Assembly (NCBI GenBank): GCA_017379955.1 | Contig: JAFNVE010000098.1 | Location: forward strand, 1 to 9,173 | Reading direction: 5' to 3' | DNA from: Tidjanibacter sp. | GTDB taxonomy: Bacteria; Bacteroidota; Bacteroidia; Bacteroidales; Rikenellaceae | Length of the DNA: 9,173 nucleotides | In this document: in pieces, positions 5,480 to 9,173 of the stretch | How the letters are laid out: each line of letters begins with the position of its first letter | Position numbering within the stretch: the first letter of the stretch is position 1 | Notes under the pieces: model-generated | Database searches by the model: none | Told to the model about the DNA's origin: nothing | The model's input: only the letters and a program-made list of their open reading frames with translations | Program-made: the position numbers and the translations under genes

Positions 5480-6151
5480 TTACTCAGCCTTTACAACCTC
5501 GATAAGGTTAACCTCGAAGAAGAGGGGCTCGTTGGGGCCGATCTGCTGACCAGCACCATTTTGGCCATAACCCAACTCCGAAGGAATCCAGAGGTGGATC
5601 TTACCACCCTCACCTACCAACTGCAAGCCCTCGCCCCAGCCGTCGATAACGCCATTGAGGGGGAACTCAACGGTGTCAGCACGCTGATACGACGAGTCGA
5701 AGATGGTGCCGTCTTTGAGCTTACCCTCGTAGGTAACGCGAACAACATCGTCAATAGTGGGCTTAACCTCACTACCGGGAGCAAGCACCTCATAGAGCAG
5801 ACCGCTCTCGGTCTTCTGTACGCCCTTCTGCTTCTCAATCTCAGCAAGATACTTAGCCTCTGCCTCCAACTTCTTAGCGGGGATACGAACGCTGAAATAC
5901 TCGTTCAGGAAAGCATAGGTCTCCTCCTCGCCCATCTTCTCCTTACCATCGCGGAGGTCGAGGATAGCGGCGATTACCTGGTCGTAGTCGAGGGTATTCT
6001 CCATAATCTGGTTACGCTGATTGAGGAACAGACCCAGGTCATAACCTACACCATAAGATACCGAGTCGAGTTCGGTCTTCAAACTCTTCGAGCCACTGTT
6101 GCACGAAGTGAGTGCTGCAATTGCAGCGATTACAATAAGTACTTTTTTCAT
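5480..6151 (-). CDS. FKBP-type peptidyl-prolyl cis-trans isomerase, lipoprotein
   Basis: This 223-residue protein speeds cis-trans isomerisation at proline bonds and so helps envelope proteins fold. Its signal peptide ends in the lipobox LTSC with Cys17 as the lipid anchor. Residues after Cys (NSGSKS) lack an obvious acidic surface-export signal, so a periplasm-facing location is more likely. An FKBP_N-type helical dimerisation region spans about 25-110. The catalytic FKBP domain (about 115-221) keeps the expected active-site residues: Tyr141, Phe151, Asp152, Phe163, Val168-Ile169, Trp172 (IDGWGEGLQ), Tyr195 (LGYG) and Phe211/212. It resembles FkpA/Mip-type enzymes. It is last in the operon, 38 bases after the antiporter gene, with no -7 element in the gap and a terminator close behind. 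The ATG at 6149-6151 begins the signal peptide (MKKVLIVIAAIAALTSC). Confidence 0.93.
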   Translation of the reverse strand: MKKVLIVIAAIAALTSCNSGSKSLKTELDSVSYGVGYDLGLFLNQRNQIMENTLDYDQVIAAILDLRDGKEKMGEEETYAFLNEYFSVRIPAKKLEAEAKYLAEIEKQKGVQKTESGLLYEVLAPGSEVKPTIDDVVRVTYEGKLKDGTIFDSSYQRADTVEFPLNGVIDGWGEGLQLVGEGGKIHLWIPSELGYGQNGAGQQIGPNEPLFFEVNLIEVVKAE

Positions 6152-6189
6152 TTTACTACTATTTGTTTAATGTTGTAATATTCAAAACA

Positions 6190-7485
6190 TTAGATAAAAA
6201 TCAACTGCATCACCACATATACGGGCAGAAGCACTACCAGCGAGAAGCGAGCCATATAGCCGAAGAAGCTGGGCATCTTGATACCGCTACCCTCTGCAAT
6301 CGACTTAACCATAAAGTTAGGACCATTGCCGATGTAGGTCAGCGCACCAAAGAATACCGAGCCGACCGAGATTGCTTTGAGCAACATCTCAGGCACACCT
6401 GCCACAAGGTTAACACCCTCAGCCACAGGCAGACCCTGAGCCACCGAGTAGAAGGCCACTGCGGTAGGAGCATTGTCTAGGAACGAACTGAGCAGACCTG
6501 TCGAGTAGAGGAACTGCCAGGGCTGGCTAAGACCAAGCGACGCAGCATTCTGATTGAGGTAGAGGAGTGCAGGAGTCATGGTGATAAAGATACCGAAGAA
6601 GAGCACTGCAACCTCAACGATAGGCTCCCACGAGAACTTGTTATCCTCACGAACCTGCTTCTTGGTGGTTACGAGCGAGAGGATAATCAGCACCACAAGG
6701 GCAATCTCACGCAAGAACTTGATGTAGAGAGGTGCGTGATGGTCAGCCATTGCGGGGATGTAGCTCTGGTTGATAAACGCAACCGAGGCAACAACACCTG
6801 CAAGCCACAAGAAGTTGAGTGTACCGGTGATGTGGATAGGCTGCTTCTGCGAAGCATCGAGCTTCAAGTTTACCTCGGGCTCGCGCTTGTGGTAGTAGCT
6901 GTCGACAAAGAAGAAGAGAGTCAGCAACACTGCACCTACGAATGCCCACTCGGGCAACAAGCCGAGGAACCAAGTAAACTCAGCACCACGCAGATAGAGG
7001 AGGAACAATGGTGGATCACCCAGAGGAGTCAGCAGACCACCGCAGTTTGCCACCAAGCCGATAAAGAACAAGATGGTGTGCACCTTGTACTTACGCTCCT
7101 TGTTAATCTCAATAAGGGGACGGATGAGCAACATCGCTGCACCTGTTGTACCCATAATCGACGCCAGTACGAAGCCGAGTGCGAGAAGTGCGGTGTTGGT
7201 AGCGGGCTTAGCCTCAATGTCGCCACCAATGTGGATACCGCCTGTCACCACAAAGAGTGCGCAGAGCAGGATGATGAAGGGAACATAGTCGAACAACATC
7301 TGGTGCTCGAGGTTGCTACCCATACCTGCGCAAATCAGGTAGATAGCGGTAGGAACACCAAGGACGAGCGACACGATAAGTTTATTGCGATTGCTCTCCC
7401 ACCAATGCTCTTTCACCAGAGGGATAATCGCAATGCTGAGCAACATCAGCAAAAAGGGAATCAATGTCCAAATTGCAACTTCCAT
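6190..7485 (-). CDS. Na+/H+ antiporter-like permease (NhaD/ArsB ion transporter superfamily)
   Basis: This 431-residue polytopic inner-membrane protein has about ten or more hydrophobic segments. It has the paired re-entrant motifs of the ion transporter superfamily: GGIHIGGDI (82-90), NCGGLLTPLGDPP (147-159), SSFLDNAPTAVAF (333-345) and YIGNGPNFMVKSIAE (384-398). The two halves, each with a conserved Asn/Asp-Pro element, fit an inverted-repeat transporter. Relatives are annotated as sodium:proton antiporter or citrate transporter; GDPP and FLDNAP favour the antiporter-like branch, but the transported ion cannot be fixed from sequence. It begins 23 bases after the ureohydrolase stop codon and precedes the FKBP gene by 38 bases, so co-transcription is likely. 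The ATG at 7483-7485 directly precedes a hydrophobic helix. Confidence 0.88.
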   Translation of the reverse strand: MEVAIWTLIPFLLMLLSIAIIPLVKEHWWESNRNKLIVSLVLGVPTAIYLICAGMGSNLEHQMLFDYVPFIILLCALFVVTGGIHIGGDIEAKPATNTALLALGFVLASIMGTTGAAMLLIRPLIEINKERKYKVHTILFFIGLVANCGGLLTPLGDPPLFLLYLRGAEFTWFLGLLPEWAFVGAVLLTLFFFVDSYYHKREPEVNLKLDASQKQPIHITGTLNFLWLAGVVASVAFINQSYIPAMADHHAPLYIKFLREIALVVLIILSLVTTKKQVREDNKFSWEPIVEVAVLFFGIFITMTPALLYLNQNAASLGLSQPWQFLYSTGLLSSFLDNAPTAVAFYSVAQGLPVAEGVNLVAGVPEMLLKAISVGSVFFGALTYIGNGPNFMVKSIAEGSGIKMPSFFGYMARFSLVVLLPVYVVMQLIFI

Positions 7486-7508
7486 TTTTCGTGTTTTTTA
7501 GTTATAAT

Positions 7509-8555
7509 TTATTGTTTTGTGTTCGATTTAAGTGTCTGACAACAAAGCTTGTAGAGCATACGAGCACCCACATTGGCATCCAGGTCGCCCATCTTGCCGC
7601 ACGCAACCTCCACAAGGTCAAAACCGACAATTGTTCGGCCACTGCGCACAATGCTCTTAATCAGATGCACCGCCTCGCCAAACGACAGTCCACCCGGCAC
7701 GGGAGTACCTGTCGAGGGGCAATTGTCGGGCGAGAGGCCATCGATGTCGAAACTGATGTAGACCTTCTCGGGGAGTGCCGAGACAATATCGCCACATATC
7801 GCACCCCACGACTCGCCGGCAAAAAGACGCTCGTCAATAGTGTCCTGCTCAAAGCTTACCACTCGCTCATCAGTAGCTGCAAGCTCCGCCTCTGCCGAGC
7901 AGAAATCCCTCACACCCACCTGCACCAAACGGCTTACACGGGGCACCTCGGAGAGTACGTTGAACATAATCGAGGCGTGCGACTGGACGAATCCTTCGTA
8001 GGCCTTTCTCAGGTCACGGTGCGCATCTATATGGAGAACACCCACCCCTTTGTGGTGTTTGGCAACAGCCTTGATAACACCGAGAGGCGTGGAGTGGTCG
8101 CCACCAACAAGACCCACAATCTTACCCTCGGTGAGCAACTTGTCGGCCTCAGTGAATAGTTGGATAGCCAGCTCCTCCGATGCAGTATTAATACGCTCTA
8201 ACTGCCTCTGTGTCAGGTAGTCGCCAAGAGTTGTCGAACCGTGCTCCAAGCCCTCGATTATTCGCTTTGCGATAGCCCTTAGACGTGCGCTTCGGTCCTG
8301 AATCGAGTAGTCAATATCGGCCGTCGCAATGCCACGTTGCCAAATGTTAGGACAATCGGGGTCGTAAAAATCGAGCTGTGTCGAGGCCTCAATAATGGCG
8401 TCGGGCGCAGATGCCGCACCACCACCGTAGGATGTTGTTACATCCCAGGGCGCAGAGAGCAACACCAACTCCGACTCCTCAACAGTGAAGGGAAAGCCGA
8501 AGTAGTTACCATTATTTACACCCACATCATCGGGGTTGAAACTCTTGTTGTCCAT
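7509..8555 (-). CDS. Ureohydrolase, agmatinase/arginase family
   Basis: This 348-residue binuclear-metal enzyme hydrolyses a guanidino compound to urea and an amine. The metal ligands are all visible: GGDHS (His154), DAHRD (Asp177, His179, Asp181) and SFDIDGLSP (Asp270, Asp272). QSHASIM (191-197) and FDLVEVACG (312-320, with Glu316 as probable guanidinium contact) also fit. The N-terminal SAPWDVTTSYGGGAASAP (34-51) is typical of the family. Substrate is uncertain: agmatine is the default guess, but arginine, guanidinobutyrate and formiminoglutamate are handled by close relatives. No decarboxylase, histidine-utilisation or polyamine genes are adjacent to decide it. It is first in a probable operon with the antiporter and FKBP genes. 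The ATG at 8553-8555 is preferred, with a TACCTTTG box about 55 bases upstream. A product of about 350 residues is a usual length for this branch. Confidence 0.9.
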   Translation of the reverse strand: MDNKSFNPDDVGVNNGNYFGFPFTVEESELVLLSAPWDVTTSYGGGAASAPDAIIEASTQLDFYDPDCPNIWQRGIATADIDYSIQDRSARLRAIAKRIIEGLEHGSTTLGDYLTQRQLERINTASEELAIQLFTEADKLLTEGKIVGLVGGDHSTPLGVIKAVAKHHKGVGVLHIDAHRDLRKAYEGFVQSHASIMFNVLSEVPRVSRLVQVGVRDFCSAEAELAATDERVVSFEQDTIDERLFAGESWGAICGDIVSALPEKVYISFDIDGLSPDNCPSTGTPVPGGLSFGEAVHLIKSIVRSGRTIVGFDLVEVACGKMGDLDANVGARMLYKLCCQTLKSNTKQ

Positions 8556-8609
8556 ACCTAATAAATTCTGTTAAATGGCCACTCCCAATGACAGGGTCAG
8601 ACCAAAGGG

Positions 8610-8617
8610 CAAAGGTA
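8610..8617 (-). promoter_or_regulatory. Bacteroidetes -7 promoter element for the ureohydrolase operon
   Basis: The minus strand reads TACCTTTG, an exact TAnnTTTG match identical to the boxes before the DUF3127 gene. A start near 8603 gives a 5' UTR of about 48 nt. No matching -33 TTTG is seen. The AT-rich stretch 8618-8739 shows nothing else I can support. Confidence 0.55.
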
Positions 8618-8739
8618 ATCATTTTTTCGATATCATCTACACCTATTAATAAAAAGAGGGCTTTATAGTGGCAAAGAGAGAGCCAAAAACAGAAAAATAG
8701 TCACATATCTAATTAATTTGATAAAATATATTAAAAAGA

Positions 8740-8771
8740 TTTGGAATTTAAGAATTGTTGTTATATTTTTG
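8740..8771 (+). promoter_or_regulatory. Complete Bacteroidetes promoter on the plus strand (orphan unit)
   Basis: TTTG (8740-8743) and TATTTTTG (8764-8771) are separated by 20 bases, a good match to the -33/-7 pair of the Bacteroidetes primary sigma factor and the best two-part promoter in the window. No protein gene lies downstream on plus, but a strong terminator follows about 100 bases later. Confidence 0.65.
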
Positions 8772-8777
8772 TATCAT

Positions 8778-8906
8778 CATTAGGGCAACAACCTTTCGCT
8801 TGCTCAGCAATGGGCGGCAAATCAATGGTTGTTTTAGTGATTCTTTCATAATCAGTATTTTAAGTTGGGGGTTTTGGAGTGTCGTGAGACACTCCAAACT
8901 TTTTTT
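8778..8906 (+). ncRNA. Candidate small RNA between a promoter and a strong terminator
   Basis: A transcript of about 129 nt is predicted, starting near 8778 (plus or minus a few bases) and ending in the T run at 8900-8906. The 5' half can fold: AACAACC (8787-8793) pairs with GGTTGTT (8827-8833) and encloses TTGC/GCAA (8800-8803/8807-8810) with a TCA loop. An A/T-rich single-stranded stretch (8834-8870) leads to the terminator hairpin. A 13-codon frame inside (8810-8851, MGGKSMVVLVILS) has no evident ribosome site and is probably incidental, though a tiny peptide cannot be excluded. No named RNA family is recognised. It is divergent from the ureohydrolase operon and may act elsewhere. Confidence 0.55.
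8873..8906 (+). terminator. Strong intrinsic terminator of the orphan plus-strand unit
   Basis: An 11-bp perfect stem (TTTGGAGTGTC at 8873-8883, GACACTCCAAA at 8888-8898) has a GTGA tetraloop and is followed by C and seven Ts. The opposite side lacks a comparable T run, so it acts for plus-strand transcription. Confidence 0.85.
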
Positions 8907-8943
8907 ATGGTAAAATTTGTCACTACCGACACTTCTCAGGCAA

Positions 8944-9035
8944 AAAGGTGAAAGGGGAGAAATGAGAAATGAGAGATTTGGGAATTTTGGGAATTTTGGG
9001 ATAATCTTTAAACTCACTAAACACACAAGTTATCC
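8944..9035 (+). repeat. Modular 7-mer/9-mer repeat element, copy 2
   Basis: It has the same order of parts as 4601-4787 but is shorter: AAAGGTGAAAG, three heptamers of GAGAAAT type (8957-8977), three GGG runs nine bases apart (8980, 8989, 8998; unit GGGAATTTT), then ATCTTTAAACTCACTAAA (9004-9021). Arms GGATAA (8999-9004) and TTATCC (9030-9035) flank the shared segment. Copy 1 has the different arms GGAA/TTCC at the same place. It is non-coding. Confidence 0.75.
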
Positions 9036-9074
9036 TCCTTACTCAACTCTCTCTCACCACGCTAATTGCCACCT

Positions 9075-9173
9075 CGACACCTGCTTGCTCCGCAGGCAAT
9101 TCCAAGCCTGACCCACCCCCAAGCCCCCGCCTCGGCGGGGGATGTGTCCCGAGGCTTTGCCTCGGGCGAAATT
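9075..9173 (+). repeat. GC-rich triple-hairpin repeat, right copy
   Basis: This is the inverted counterpart of 55-152, running to the window edge and perhaps beyond. The hairpins are GCTTGC/GCAGGC (9083-9088/9092-9097, with one T-G wobble), CCCCCGCC/GGCGGGGG (9124-9131/9134-9141) and CCCGAGGC/GCCTCGGG (9148-9155/9159-9166) with a TTT loop. The last stem differs from the left copy at paired positions but remains fully complementary. A spacer of about 40 bases separates it from the 7-mer/9-mer repeat. Confidence 0.8.

Noticed and set aside
6736..7539. 267-codon plus frame opposite the antiporter gene
   Set aside because: It is antisense to a clear membrane transporter, and its His/Cys/Gln-rich content is the expected mirror of hydrophobic codons.
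8748..9026. 92-codon minus frame over the right spacer
   Set aside because: It spans the 9-mer repeat, the plus-strand terminator and the small-RNA candidate. The repetitive KFPKFPNLSFLISPLSPF is the repeat in translation. Only its last third might deserve a check, as noted under findings.
8917..9111. 64-codon plus frame at the right end
   Set aside because: It translates both repeat families (MRNERFGNFGNFG and the hairpin repeat) and has no promoter.

Overview
The window looks like chromosomal DNA of a gut Bacteroidales bacterium; an Alistipes-like member of the Rikenellaceae is my best guess, but the genus is inference. The evidence is the gene content (an Oar-type TonB-dependent receptor with a CarboxypepD_reg-like N-terminal domain, a DUF3127 OB-fold protein, an FKBP lipoprotein), Bacteroidetes-type promoters (-7 TAnnTTTG), mostly absent Shine-Dalgarno sequences, and GC-richer genes separated by AT-rich spacers.

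Layout, left to right. Positions 1-152 hold a 13-bp direct repeat and a GC-rich triple-hairpin repeat. A terminator (203-240) closes a 1105-aa TonB-dependent receptor gene on the minus strand (263-3580). Its long leader holds a possible 22-codon upstream ORF followed at once by a terminator-like hairpin. Diverging from it is a plus-strand gene (3978-4601) for an unrecognised single-pass coiled-coil membrane protein. Positions 4601-4991 are a repeat-rich spacer: a 7-mer/9-mer modular repeat, a shared terminator and a 123-nt long hairpin. A minus-strand DUF3127 gene (4992-5342) follows, with three 11-bp-spaced copies of a -7-like box upstream. The remaining genes form a probable minus-strand operon transcribed from about 8603 to 5426: ureohydrolase (agmatinase family), Na+/H+ antiporter-like permease, then FKBP-type prolyl isomerase lipoprotein. 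The last 618 bases contain no protein gene. They hold a complete orphan transcription unit on the plus strand (a two-part promoter plus a strong terminator, so a small-RNA candidate), a second copy of the 7-mer/9-mer repeat, and an inverted copy of the GC-rich triple-hairpin repeat.

The protein-coding genes are ordinary housekeeping and envelope functions. The ureohydrolase, ion antiporter and periplasmic-side folding lipoprotein may be co-transcribed, but the sequence does not prove a shared physiological role. The less ordinary content is between the genes: three families of structured repeats, two of them with paired base changes between copies that preserve pairing, a possible attenuated leader in front of the receptor gene, and a candidate small RNA. 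I saw no transposase, phage module, CRISPR array, tRNA or rRNA.
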